NCBI GenBank assembly: GCA_036925085.1
Contig: JAUPFP010000008.1
Location: 5,109,277 to 5,173,276 of the forward strand
DNA length: 64,000 nt
Direction: 5' to 3'
Origin: Brachycybe producta
Lineage: Eukaryota; Arthropoda; Diplopoda; Playtdesmida; Andrognathidae
The stretch's first letter is position 1; the number at the start of each line of letters is the position of its first letter. Both the position numbers and the translations under genes were made by a program. Shown here one piece after another: positions 37,115 through 52,100 of the stretch. The notes under the pieces were generated by a model. It did not search any database. It saw nothing but the letters and a program-made list of their open reading frames with translations, and was not told where the DNA came from.

Positions 37115-40100
37115 AAAGTTAGAATGCGAGACAACGCCTAAATCAGACTAAGACCATTTCATAGAATAACTAACTAAGCAGAATGTGTACAATTATAATC
37201 AATACAACACAACATTTATTAGTAAAACTGTTTCAAGTTAGGAGGCTAAAATCAACATTGACAATAAGCAACAACAACAACAAAAAAGAGACAACCATTT
37301 CTCCCATTTTCAATTTTTTATATTTGCGTAACTGAGTGAGTGACTAAACTTCTGGCACTCAGCCACACACATCGAGGAAGAACACCAATAGTCACTAGGA
37401 AAAGTATAGGAGGAAGAAGTAGTTTCAAAAGTTTCAAAACAAGAGAAATGACAAACCAAAGTGACCGCAATTAGTAGTTTAATAACCTTAGCAATCAATA
37501 AAAATAATTTAAAAGTTTGTTCTCTCTATTATCGCAGAAATATTATAGATTAAAATACTCAAAACGTAAATAAAAGCAGCCATCAAATTAAATGTCATTA
37601 AAATAATTACGTTTATTTGTAATTTGCACGGAATTATACTTAGGTCTGTGTCCCACTGCGACTTGAATGCACCAAAAAGCATATACAATTTCAAAGGACT
37701 TGAAAAGCGTTGATTGGCTGGCTGTTCATAAAGGTAGAATTACGAGTGAACACACTCAGTTCTCTGAAGCTTCAAACGACTAAACGGATAACTCGCATGT
37801 CGCACGCCTATACCAACTGGCGCATTCACTAGTGAGCTGAAGAAGAGAATTGTATGAGCTAAAGCAGAAATGTTGTACAATCTTATGCTTCTTCTTGTCT
37901 ATACATGTATCAACTCCAGGGTGGCAGTGATTTAAATCACATTGATTTAAATCATGATTTAAATCAATTGATTTTTTTTAAATAAATCAAATGATTTTTT
38001 TAAAAAAATATTCATATTTATTTAAACATTAAAATTATACAATAAAAAGAAAACAGTTCCCAGCATTTTTCTTTATGTTCATAAAAATAAAGCCGGGTGG
38101 TAGTCCTTTTGTTAATGCATTTGATGCATTTAATGCATTAATGCATGCTTGAGGAAGTATTCCCAAATGACTGGTGGAAATCATTATAGGGACACATTGA
38201 CATAAATAGCAATAGTAATCTATTTAAGAGCCTCAGAGGTAAACTGTGTTAAGTCACCAAACCTATATTTTACATGAAAAGAGTCATTTGAAAGTTTTCC
38301 TCTTCATTGAAGGAATAGGACTTAACATGGTACACCACCATCTAGTAGCCGATTTGTAAAACTGTGGACTTAACACTGTTCACCACTGATAAAACTTGAC
38401 AATCTGTTTAAAAACACGAATTTTATATCGTATAAAGATGTAAAAAATCGTGTTTTTTTAAAAAAAAAAAAAAGTGACTTAACACAGTTTACCTCTGGGA
38501 ACTGAAAAGGCTGCAAAGATTTTGAAAGTGATGACTTCAGAATGTGAAATTATATTTTCAAATTTGAATGTTTCTTAACATTTGATTTTATTATTTTGCA
38601 ATTATTTTACTAACAACTTGACAATTAACAATGTTATTACTCATTTTTGCAGACATCGTCATAAAAAAATTAATATTTCATATAAATGAAAAAAAATCAA
38701 AAAAATCTGATTTAAATAAAAAAAATCGATTTATTTGATTTTTTAAAAAAAAAATCAAAAAAATCAGCCACCCTGATCAACTCTGATGACATTTACATGT
38801 AAGTTGAAGATGAAAGATTTCAGCTGAAGCAGCAAATTGGAGCTTGAAATGCCTTTCAGCTTATATCTAATGTAGTTAGAAATTTCAGCTCATGTGTAGC
38901 TGGTCAGCTAGTGATGTCATCATCACATGATACCCATCAACCAATACAAATAATTATCCTATCAATGACGTTGACCATGTGTAATAAAATACATTCACTT
39001 GAACTGCTTGGAACTAATTTTATGTGAACTGAAAAGCTGAGCGTGTTTTGTTGCAGCTGAAGATAGCTAAACACAATAGCTGAAACACATGTTTATTTTC
39101 AGCTAACTGCTTCAATACAAGGATTTCATCTTCAGCTTACTAGTAAACGCGCCTGAAAGCATAAAGATGAAACTACACAAGAAGCATTTCCGCAAACGCA
39201 TGAAAGATTGCAAGCCAAGCTCTAATGTTGTCAGCTTCTCGCTAACGTGTCTTATAAACTGACAACTACTTAGCCATGCCCTAATTATTTTGAAGAATTT
39301 ACATTTTTTCCATCAAGAATCCGGTCTATAAAATTACATCCATTATAAGGCTTATATATCCTATCCATCCAGTGGCACTTTGAACTGTGGATTAGGCCTA
39401 ATTCGCCTAATTCTCCTCAATCACTTCACTGAGAACCATGTTTTGATTGGATTAGGTCAGCATCAAACAACAGTAATTAAGTTAAAACAGATCGTTAGTT
39501 GGTTCTAAAAAGTAGCAAACACGTCCGCTTGAACAAGCCTTCAAGCGGACAAGAGTATACGTAAGTGACGTAAAGCTAGTTTAGCTAGACAATGTACGTG
39601 CTTCGTTTCAAGTTAACCAAGAGAATCTCCGAATCAGCCTGCCATGCTTCTACTGCATTTTTATTTTTTGGCAATTTAAAAATTAAAAAATGGGAGTTTT
39701 TTTGTCTTATGGAAGTTTTTATTGTCTTTGATTGCTTTTATATCTTGTCAAATTTGAACTTCAAACTCGTTTATGCATAAAAAAAAATAGAAGCGTGGGC
39801 GCGAGGCTGGGTGTGTTCTTCTTAAATGCTTCTCTCTCTCTCTCTCTCTTTCTCTCCGTCTCCTTTTTTCTTTCCTAATCAACAGTTTTCTCATCCTCAG
39901 AGTTTTAGACGAAAGCTATAATCAAATCCTTTTGACTAGATAATTAGTCCCTTAATCAGATTGTTTAACCAACACAAACTATCGTTAATCTTTTTTTTTT
40001 TAACAAAAAAAAAATCCAGGTTCAACGATTCCAGTGGGAACGACGACAAATTACGATTTCAACTGCCGTTTATTATTTCTTAAATACAATGTAAAACCGT

Positions 40101-43100
40101 TTAACACGAAATAAAAGACACAGTAATTAATATTGTTTCGTTTACGCGTTAAAACAACAAAAAAAACCCTGTTATGCTATTTCGAAGGAATCGTATTGAA
40201 AATATATTTCGTGTTATTCGATTTCTTGTGTTAAACGGTTTTCACTATTTTAAAGTAAAAACGTTACGCTGTTATATTGAAAATGGTGTCCTCAAGATCC
40301 ACGAAAAACGCAAACTCAATTTCCGCATATATCGCCCCCTATTTCTTGAGTTAAGAGCATAAATTTCCTCTCTCGTCATCGACTCTCCTCATGAAAAACA
40401 ACTACCTTTTCATTTTTTCCACTTTTTTTTTTTTGGTTTTAGGTCGATTCACCTCAAGAGACAAGAGGATGCATTCAGCATATCGGTTGCAAATTCATGA
40501 ATACTTAATAAGGTACAAAAATAGAAAACGCCAATTTAATTCAAAAACCCCGTCACCAACTCAAACAGATCAACAAAAGTGCTGCTCTTCCTCTGCAACC
40601 GCATGAAAGCTCAAGGTTTCGATTGCGACCGACCATCATGATCATCAATTCATCATCTCCGTACGTGTGTTTCAGAACGGCCTATTTTATTTTTCCGTAC
40701 GTGTTTTTCCTTCTGATGTTAATTTTCCCTTTCTTCTAACTATTTTCACTTTCTCTCCCTTTCAACCTTCTCTAAAAACGCACGAAACAACACAACTTAC
40801 CATGAAATCCCAACTGTTTATAAAACCTGTATTCTAGATGTAACTGTGGAGCCTTCGATTTCATCGGTTCCTGAAACACAAAACCAAAAAACTACCAAAA
40901 AAGTACTTTTTTAATAAATCAAGGAAAGAAGAATAAAAATAGAGAAGAATTGTTTTTTTTTTGTACAGAAAAAACGTTCAGATCGAGTTCGAACCAAATT
41001 AAAAAACGAAATAATTGATGTCTATTCTCTTAATTGGAATTTTAATCTCAATCTTAACGAACAACTGAACTTCGAACTCATAATTATTCTGTCAAAAGAC
41101 CTTCCTAGAGCTTAACAAAACCTTCTGAAATGATGGCTTTTAGGACTTTTTTCTTCTAAAAAAAACCTGACCTTTTCAGAAGGTTCTGAAAAGAGAAAAC
41201 TCTAAAAACTGTCAGCACTGTGGACAGGCATTTAGAAATCGAGACAAACTTCAGTTGGCTCCGCCCTTTTTATGACGACCGGCAACTTCTAATTGGTTTG
41301 TTGTGTGGTTCGACGTTGAAAAGGGCGGAGCATGTGACGTCAGACTACATAACCAATCAATTAGAAGTTGCGTTCATCATAACAAGGGCGAAGCCAATTG
41401 AAGTTCTTCCCGATTTCTAAATGCCTGTGCACTGTGGCAGTGTGACCATGTGAAAATGCATTGCAAAATTCACAAGATGGCGTTCATTATTTCCAAAATT
41501 TTCATTTTAGAGGTTTTGTTGAGCTTTAGGGAAAACATTAGGAATAGAACTCTTAGTTTTCATTTCAGAAATATTTTTTAGAAATAGTTTGTTGAGCTCT
41601 AGGAAGGCCTTTACAGAAGCAAAATTATAAAAAAAAAAACTAGAAAATATTTTCGAAACTAGAAGGGTAGCAGCGCTCAATCACTTAAAACTATTTTCAT
41701 GTTGAAATCTTTTAGGCCCGATGCACACATGCGGTTTTGGAGTTACAGTCTGAGGTAGTAAAAATTACATGGGGCAATACAAACATACCTCCGTGCACGT
41801 AGCGGCGCCAGCACGTCCAATTTGCGTGTATTTTGTTCTAGATCTAACTGTTCAGTCTTTTATTCCACCATTTTGTTTTGCGGCAATCAACTACGAGATC
41901 GGAGTTGCGTGTGCGGCGCCGCTGCGACACTGTGGAGAACTGTTGCACAAAATGCACGCAAATTGGACGTGCGTGTGTATTGCCCCATATAGTTTCTAGT
42001 ACCTCAAACCGGTAATTGCGGCGCCACACGTCCAAAAAAATGCATGTATGCATCGAGCCTAAAATAAACTTTTTATAGACAAAAAAAAAATCAAAACAAC
42101 GTTGGGTCGTTTTCAAACTGACATAAAAAGCTTATTTTAAAAGATATCAACATGAATTAAACACCATTAAAGTGATCGTACTACTAGCACCTTCTAGTTT
42201 CTAAAATACATTCGAAGTTTTTCTTCAGTTTGCAACCTGAAAGACAGAATAATCAAGACTTCGAGAGAGATCCGTTTACACTTTAAAAAAAAAACCACCT
42301 TAAAGAGAAAACACATTCAAACTGAAGAGAAAAAAACTCCAGAAGTTCAAACATCTTAAATGTGTTTTAAAGTTTCGTCTTTATTTTTCTGGCTGTCATT
42401 CATCGTAATCTAGGGATTCGAAAATACGATCGATCGATTTTTCTCCAGAAGAAGAAGAAAAACAAGCTTAAGGATGGCTGGAATATGGATGTGGTGTGTG
42501 TGTGTCTGTACTACACTACAATTGTCGTTCTCGATAAATTTCAAACCGAAACTTCTTCCATCATCCACCAGTATTAAAATTATGAATATTACAACACACC
42601 CCCCACTCACGTAATGTACACACAAAAAAAACCACCCGAAAAAAATACAGAACAAGGAAAGAAGAAGAAGAAAAAAAAAAGACAATATAAATATAATATA
42701 TACTCACCAATTTAATGGCCACATGTTCATTGTTATAAAGATTTTTTCCTAAAATAAATAAATAAAAAAGAGATATCTATTAGGATCATCATCAACATCA
42801 TCATTCATCAACATAAAAAATACGATGTAATTCTTATGTAGTTTTTTTTTTGGTTGCATTCTAGTCTGAAAAAAAAAGAACAATACTTCAAAAACTTAAG
42901 AGCAATTGTTAGCGATTATGAATATTCTAAAACTTTTTTTGTGTGTGTCTAAAGATGGTTTTTAAAGTATAAACTGCCACTCGAACTCTTCATTATTATT
43001 CTGTCATTCTGATTGGTCCCCCCCCCTCTTGTAAATCCCAACCACAATAATCTTTTATTGGCTTAAATCCGAGAACACCGGGTCAAGATAAGAAGATGAA

Positions 43101-46100
43101 CGGGATGAACATTGGCGTAACTCTAAAACCCGACACAGAATGCATATGAACACTATATTTTAATTAATGAACACACATTTTAAAGGGATGAACAGAGAGA
43201 AATAAAAGGATGAACATACTTTAAAGGGATGAACATGGTTTTAAGGGGCTGAACATGGTTTTAGATGGGATGAACATGGTTTTAGTTTAGGTTAGGTAAC
43301 CGAACCTAACCGAACCAAACCCCATAAAACCATGTTCATCCCTTTAAAGTATGTTCATCCTTTTATTTCTCTCTGTTCATCCCTTTAAAATGTGTGTTCA
43401 TTAATTAAAATATAGTGTTCATCTAATTCTATATGCATTCTGTGTTGGGTTTTAGAGTTACCCCAATGTTCATCCCGTTCATCTTTTTATCCTGACCCGA
43501 GAACTCCATTCTTGACTCCACCAGTCTTATATTTACAGAATGCATGCAATAAATGTCAGCGATAAATGTAAAGCAGTGATTACATTTGCAATATTTAAAA
43601 AGCAAGATTCACTATGGCAAGTGGAGACAGCATTAACAATTCCATTTTCCCCGTTTCTAATTGGTTTCATAATGGTCTAATGTCATATACTCCGCCCCCC
43701 TTTCATGAGGGACGACAATCTCTAATTGGTTTGATGAAAAATCGTTAATGCTGTCTCCAACCGCCTGTAGATTTCCACTGCAAAATGTGTCCTTGAATTA
43801 ATTGCAGTTGCCTATGACTGATAATATACTCCTGCAAGATTAAAAAGTGGTTTCTTGCGACACCCATCTTACAGAAAACACTCATCTTGAGGGGGGGGGG
43901 GGGGGGGGGGGGGGGTTTGCAAGAAACTGTGCAAGATTCACAGCAATATTTAACTTATTTCTTGCAAGATTTCGGTGCAAAAAAAGTGTTCAGATGCAAC
44001 TGAATAAGATGCACTGTCAAAAACATTAGGCCTACTTAAACATGAAAAGTTTTAAAAGTATTCTTTTACTCTTCTAGTTTCTAAAACAATTTCAATTAAA
44101 AAAAAAACATAATGGAACAAGGAAGTTCTATTTCTTCTTTGTTTCGTGATTCAACAAAGACATGAATCGTGAACCTCTTTAAAAAGTCAGTGCCATTTTT
44201 AATGTCTGATTAAACGGAGATTTAAAAAAAGAAAAAAGGTCACATCTAAATTTTAGAGAAATAGGAAAAGTTCATGCACGACATCTAAAAAAAACAGCTT
44301 AGAAAGGTAGAGAATAATAATCAAAAGTCATGGAATCAGACTACCCATCAAAAATCAAGATGATGATCTCATTTTTTTTGCTTTCCTTTGTTCAAGCAAG
44401 AACACTACTCTATAAAATGGCATAAAGTCAAGTTAACCCTCAAGTCATTGTCTAGTACAACCCCCCCCCCCCCCACCTTTCCACATCCTCCTTCAATCTT
44501 TGGGCCCACATTCATCTTGAACATTCTGAACAAAATTACAGCCTAGAAAACCTTTTTTTCAGTAGTAGCCATTAAAAACAGTATATAAACCTAAAACCCT
44601 GTTTAGAGGGTTCAACTTGAAAAGTTTCCGTCTTGAATTTCAGCCTACATGCGCACTTTAAAGGTGCAAAATGAAGAGAAAAAAACTTGAATGTGTTTTA
44701 GAAACTAGAACGGTTGCCTTAATCACTTCGGGGATATATTTCAAAACAAACGTTTTTTTTTATTGAAAATGACTCAACTTTAAGCAGATAACGTTTTAAC
44801 ATACGATATTTCTTAATTTTTGTTTATAAAAAGCTTATTTTTGAAAAGATATCCACACGAAAGTGATTGGCGCAACCCATCTAGTTTCTAAAACATGCAT
44901 TCAAAGTTTCTCTTCATTTTGCACCTTAAAGTCAGAGAATAATCAAGAGATAGAGGCGTTCACACTTCAAAACCATCTTAAGGCGGTGGATGATCATCTT
45001 GAGAAGAACTCTAGCCTCTAAACGGGCCTTATTAATTTTGAAAAAAAGCCCCAAAAAAATGTTGCCCGATTTATTACTATCAAATACAATATAGACATAT
45101 ATTGAACACTGAATTCATAGATCATAGCAACAAACCAATCAAGATATATGATGATGATGTTTGTTGGGTGAGACAGTACTTCAAAAAAGATAAAAGCAAA
45201 AAAATGAGAGGATAGGATGATGACCTACAAAACTCAACAGGAACAACATTATTATTATTAATATTTCAAAAAACCTCCCTTCCAATCGACATTCGATTTT
45301 TTTAACCTAGCTACAACACACATATATATATGTAAGGTATTAAAATGTTTTCAGGTAGTAACCATGATGTGACTGACACGCATAGTTCACATACAAACTA
45401 AAGAGTGCAGATGTGCGGAACTTCCGTTTTTTTTTTTCCTCTCTCCTTCAATTAAGCGTTTCTACTTTTTTTCTTTCTTCTTTCACAAATCTCATTAGCA
45501 GTACAAATATATATAGTTGCTTGGATACAACAACCCTTTTCCTCCCTATATATATATCTTCCACTGAAAACCATCGACCAACCAACCAACCAATCGAAAC
45601 CTTTACTTCCAAAACCAATTTGGGTTAAAGAAAATTCCAATATATATTTATGTGTGTGATGGAAGACTCAGGTAGTGAAGCAAATAATCACCTAATTCAA
45701 CCAGAAGAACACCGGATCCGATCTAAAACAAAAATCTATAAATATTTTCACAAGAAAACCAACACAAAATGAAATGTCTTATAGAAATATCTTATAGAAT
45801 CTTTACCGTGATAACATGGTAAATATTAAAGAACAAGTGGGGTAACCCGTCATAAATGACGGGAGCAAAATACACAGGCAATTGTGACCAGCATTAGAAT
45901 TTCTTTTCCTCCGCCCTTTTATGACATCAGACCAAGTAACAAACCAATTAGAAATAGATGACGTTCACAAAAGGGCGGAGCAAAAGAAATTCTAATGCTG
46001 AGCACAATTGCCTGTGATAAACTGTAGTTTAATTTTGCTACTATTATCCCCCCTCCCCTTTTTATATTTGAAAGAGAAAATGAGTTTTTATTTTCTCTGG

Positions 46101-49100
46101 TGTGCGCATGCGCGTCGTTTTTTTTTTCCTTTTTTTTACTCCTTTCATTTCAATTTCAGTCACCCCCTCCCCCTGTTTTCCCCTCCACGTTTCACTCTCC
46201 CCCTACTCTTTCCAACATTATCCCCCTCTCCAATTTAATATCATGGGGTTCTTGGATGGGGAGCTTGCAACATACTGCATAGTTGACCTTGAGAAAAAAG
46301 CGGTTCATTTATTCGTTTAATTTTTTTATAAATTCCGACGTGCTTCAAGGTTTTGTCCTTGTTTGTACAGTATTACTCAAGGAAGGAAGGAAAGAACGAA
46401 GGATAGACGGGGCTTAATATATATATATAAAATGTCTAATTAGATTTTAAATAAGAATTCAGTTTCTATAAAAAAAAATAATTGTAGAAAATAAAAAAGA
46501 GGACAGAACATTAATAATAAAGAATGATGATAACAACAATCATAGCTTATGACGTCGCTGCTTATGATTTATGAGTTATGACTGCAAAATTTTGCTCAAT
46601 CTCAGTCAATAGAAGTCATATGTATTCACATATGACAGTATTTGTCATATAATGTTTTTGTAATCTGTTTTTGTGTTACAAGGAAATGAGCTAGATGTGA
46701 CAATTTAAGCACATATGCCAGCCTTTATAATTTATAACCTTTCTGAATTTCTATTTAAAATTGTCGAAATTAAACTTAAGAAAATGTAACGTTTAAATGA
46801 CTGGTGAATCGGGAATGGCTCACCGGAAATGAAGACACTACTATTGTGTTCGTTGGACCAGTGTTAATACATTCCATCACAGATACCCACAGTTGCTTTT
46901 CTGTGTTCTTATGGAAACTCATTCTCGAATTAATATAGTCGAAATTAACAAAATTAAAAATATTATGTCTGATTATGCATTATTAATAATATTTATTTTT
47001 TGGCAAAGTAGGTAATTTGGACTTTGTTTTTAGATTTTAGTATTTTCAGTGAAAAATAATTGGAGCGGCCCCATAATTTTCAGTGCTCCAGCTGATCCAT
47101 CGCTTTGTGCTCCAGTTCCGGGCTCCGCTAAGAATTCCAATTTTTTTCTCTCCACATTTTAAAGAACCGTTATAAAAAATAATGTATGTAAACAAATATG
47201 GTTAGTTGTATTTTGGACTAGTATGGAGTTCGTATTCTGTACACCGCTGTTTTTTTTTTTACTAGTAGGTACCCCGCTATACAAAAATAACATCAATTTC
47301 CCTCAATTTCTCCCCTCTCTCTACCTTTTTTTCCCCCTCCCTTCTTCAAATAAACTTGAACTTACACGAAAAAAAAAAACATTTTCTGAATCGTCATTAT
47401 CTATTTATAAGTGTGTTATGTCAGTTTCAAAAGTTGCAACCACTGAAGGAGTTGGAGTTGGAAGAGGGGTAAACACACCATTGAAACTTACCACAAACAG
47501 ACTTACTCTTCTTTTGACATATTCAAGTCAAAAAGCAACTAAATCATTTAAGACAAGAACAAGAAAATTCAAAACAAGAAAATGGTTCGTTTAATATTAT
47601 AAAAATGACATGAAAAACAACAACAATGAGTTAGTTGTATTCATGTTTGTACAACTTTTTTTTTTTTAAAAAAACCGTAAAAACTAGAAAGAAGATTTTG
47701 CGTAGAACATAAAACCTTGAATTTACCTTTTACAGAAAACTACAATTTTTATTATAAGACATCCAGAAGAAGAAGAAAAAAACCCCCCTCAATTCAAATC
47801 GAAATTCAGTCTCCTGACAACAATAAAATGAACAAGATTTGGAGAAGAAGACAAATGGTTTTTCCAAGAGGCAAAATACAATATCTAACAAGGAAGAAAG
47901 AAGGATTAAAACAATAAACGGGGAAAATGTGTTGTGTGTTGTTCAGAGCCACATGTTAGTGAATCACAATTTCACTAACTGTCACATTATTATCATAACC
48001 TGATTACAGATTTTTTTAAACAACAACAACACTCGTATCTGTGTGGGTGTGTGCATTGTACCTTTATTATTTAATAGTGTTCCATCGGTTGGGGGTCACT
48101 ACAGCTACCAAAAAATAGGGGGACAAAATCACTTTCTCGTCACTACAGCTAAAAAAATAACCCTTTCTCCATAACCTAACCTTACCTAATAAAACCTTAC
48201 CGAACCTTAACGATCCTAACCAAAAAGTCCCGATCCTAACCAAACCTAACCAAACCTAACCTTACCGATCCTAACCAAACCTAACCGAACCTTACCGAAC
48301 ATAATGAAACCTTACTGAACATAATGAAACCTAACTGAACCGAATCTAATCTAAACTAAACGTATTGATAAATAAAAAGGCCTATATTTTTTGGTAGCTG
48401 TAAGTGAGCCAGTCCCGTTCCATCTCGCAAGACAATTAATGGTTGGAAGTAGAGGCTAAATTAATAGGATTGGAGGCTTGGAGTATGGGTAATTTGAACT
48501 ATGACGCACAGTGCCAGTACTCTACTAATGTAATCATGGTGGATGAAATCATATTTTTTGTTAAAATTTCATAAAATTACCCTTTTATTAACTAAAAATC
48601 CATGCATGACAAAGTGTTCAACTTAGTTATTCTTCACTTGTCAAAGAAATTATTGTAATAAAGACAAAAAATTCACAAAAAGTGGTTTAAATCATTTGAT
48701 TTTTATGGTGTTGCCACATTTTTTTAATTAAATCATTTAAATCACGTTGATTTTAATGAGAGAAAATCGCGACTTAAAACAATCCACCCTGAATCTAATC
48801 CACTTGAAGACTAATCTGAACCATTATATCCTTCACCTCCAACCCTAGTCTTTACTGTGTTAGACCGGATTCGTGTGAGATGAAATCGTGCAAGACAAGT
48901 ACAGCCCATTTAATAATTGGGTGTGGTCCCCACCCCATCTTAAAACAGGGTTCTGTCCTCTCAAAAATGGTGACATGCACAAAAATACGGACATATCTCT
49001 CTTGATGAGAGAAGAAAAAAAACCTTATAATCAAGGAAATGGAAAGCTCCCGTGTATACGTTTTATTACGTAATTAAGGCTCAACCACCTCACCCTCCCT

Positions 49101-52100
49101 TCTATTACAAGGGACAACATATTATACACAAGTCGAAGGTTGAATAAAAACGCATGCAACAATACCGTAGTAAAGTAAATTGAGTAATTTAAGACCAGAT
49201 GCGCATCTTTTTCACTTGTGTTTATCTTCAGTGTGTTTATAACATACTGTATATGAAGGGCACTCGTTCAATGGAACGTAATCAGGAGCCAGCCAGCCAC
49301 CCTGGTGACCCTTAAAAAAAAAGGTGATGGTTGAGGAGGAGGAACCGAGGCCCCTCCTTCTCTGTAAAAACAGGACATCTGTTTTCAGGTGTCAAATACC
49401 ACAAAACTATTCTAAGGATGAAGGTATAAAATAGAGGAGGAGGGACAGACAGCGTCGGAAATATAAATAAGACATTTATTGGAAGAAACAAGAAAAATTG
49501 ACAATTCCACAATTGAGTGACAGACAGATGACGTAAAAGTCAAAACCCCGTACAAGTGCGGCGAAAGAAAGGGCTCTTTTTCTTCTGACTGATCGATCAA
49601 TTCGATTAAAAATGCGTCGTCTACGAAGATAAATTCAGAACGAAAATAAAAATGTGAATGACCATCCCATTTGTCACGCATCCTCAGAGACACTCCCCCA
49701 GCAGAAAAACGATATCTGGAGACAAATCTGAAATCTCTTATTATTGAAGGGGTGTCCAAAAAGCACCAAAAAAAGATGATTTTCGTAACAAAATCAAATC
49801 AAAACACATCGCAAAATTACTTTGAAAAATCTCCACAAAGAGCGCTAGCATCGTTTTTTTTTATTGAGCCGATAGACCCAATGTTAAGAGAGAAAAACGT
49901 TAACTTTTTTAAAATACGAAACAGTCGCGGTGGCAATATGTTTTATTTTTCACATTTAAAGTTGTCCAATTTTAATTTTTCAAAGTGCAATGTGCACCTT
50001 AAATATATGATGATTTTTCGAAGTAGTTTTGTGATGTAATCTCTTAAGAGAAACTGAGAAACTTAAGTATGAAAATTGTAGGACTACTCATTTAATTTTT
50101 GCACTGTTTCAGTATTTTAATTTTTAAATTTTTTTTTAGCATAATTAATTTGAACATTACATGTTTATTTCAATTGTTTTAAAGTTGCTAGTTAACCATT
50201 AAAGTTTATCAAAAAAGATGAACTTTTCCCTGACTATCAATATATTGTAACATTAAAATGTAAAATCATAAGTCTTCAAAATTAATTATTAAACAACTAA
50301 AAGTAAGTAAAAGCTAAAGTAGTAATTAAAAATATTAACTATTAAATTTTAATAATTATGAGGCGCTGAGAGAAGCTTATTTTAATGAATATAAACAAAA
50401 AACGCAACACTCACCATTAATGTAAATGTTTAATTTTTAATAATTTGCATAAATAACAATCAAATATTAAATAGATTACTTATGGAGTTAAGAGATTCAA
50501 TTAAAAATTAATTTATAAAAAGTTATCTTTTTTTTTTCTTCCAACTTTTGTCCACTCTTTTTCGACATTTTTGTTTCAGTTCCTCCAAGTTTTTCCCTTT
50601 TATTTAAAAAGTTAGCTCCTTTATTTTTCTACATGACATATTTATGCGAATAAAACAAGAGCTCAATATTTGCATAGTCCGTTGGGAAATTTAAGCTAGA
50701 ATGTCGTGAAAATCCGTTAAAACCCACTATTTTTTTAAAGGGCTATATTATATTATAAAAGAGGGAAAACAACAGCCCTTGACACTGTTATAAACTTACA
50801 TAATAACTATTTTATATTTTTGCTCTGAAATTCTTGCAGATGATAAAGTGCAAATGGGGAGTGGCATTGTTATTATTATTGTCATCATCCTACATTTATC
50901 ATTGTAATTGATATAATATATTTTTTTTATTAAATATAATAGTAGAGAAAAATAAGTGTCAAGTTGAAAAAGAAAAAATTCATTCAAGAAGATAATTTAA
51001 TAATCAGAATTATGTAATTAAAACTGAAGTGATGAATGTGCGCTTGCGCCCGAGAATGGTTCATTAATTGTTTGAAGAATGCAACTTGTAAAAACATTCC
51101 CCATTCCACTAGTTCTTTTTTTTTTTAGTCTTTTTATAAGAAAAATTTACTTGTGATGAAAGACAATCCCAAGAATGTAACAAAATGAACAAAAACGAAA
51201 CAGAAGATGAAATGTAATTAATTAACTCTGTTATCTAGGAATCTTCGAACGTAAACGAAAAACTGTAATTGGCCCACCACCACTTTTATTAAATATGAAC
51301 CCTAAGCTTAATTAGAAACACAGGATATTAACTTATTAAGTGAAAACATATCTAGAACTTTGTTGATTTAAAAAAAAAAGCAACACTGCAATTGTGTTAG
51401 AAACTAGAATGGTAGCTCAATCACTTAATAGTATTTTCAGAGGTTGATAATAAATTAATAATAAACTTTTTAGACAAAAAACTAAAACAAAAAATCACTT
51501 AAAAAAGTTGGGTCATTTTCAAACTAAAAAAAGATTTTAAAAAAGGATTATGAAAAATGAGTTTACCTATCTAGTTTCTAAAACATTTTCAAGTTTCTTT
51601 TAAATTCCCTTTTGAGAGGCATTTAACCCACTTTTTAAACCAGCAAAGCAGCTTTACGTGGGCTTCTTGGAATATTTTCGACTTGAAACGGAACTCACAA
51701 TCGAACTAAACAGTTCATCCACCGGTTGTGATGTCACACGCCCCAATGTATGTAGAACGGGTTACAACAACAGAACCGACAGAGACCTTTTGTTCCGAGA
51801 TAGGTGTGGGCGTTTAACAATTAAAAGAAACGGAGTCTTTATATCAATTGTAACTAACATTTTATGAAAAAAAAAAAAAATAACAGGTAAATATTCATAT
51901 AAATAAAGTAATAATCATCTCCGCCGACATAAGGAATAATTTAGATTTTAAAATAAATAAAAAAAAGAAGACATCTCAAGGATTTTTGCGTAAAAAGAAG
52001 ATTAACGAAAGGAGGGTTACAATTATCAATGTAAAGTAAAAAAACAACAATAAAGGTTTCGAAAATTTTCAACACCCGATTTTTAAAAGGCACAATGCGG

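Larger units (their letters stand above)
35877..40800. other. CK1 gamma intron 3, repeat content
   Basis: It holds a TAGAAACTAGAA foldback (36195-36470), a GA microsatellite at 37081-37107, the hAT-type element at 37917-38775 with a nested MITE, and AT-rich DNA. No exon is seen. Confidence 0.55.

Noticed and set aside
49412-49759. 115-codon minus-strand frame with protein-like composition
   Set aside because: No recognisable motif, no partner exons and it lies inside a CK1 gamma intron; chance or an old transposon scrap is as likely.
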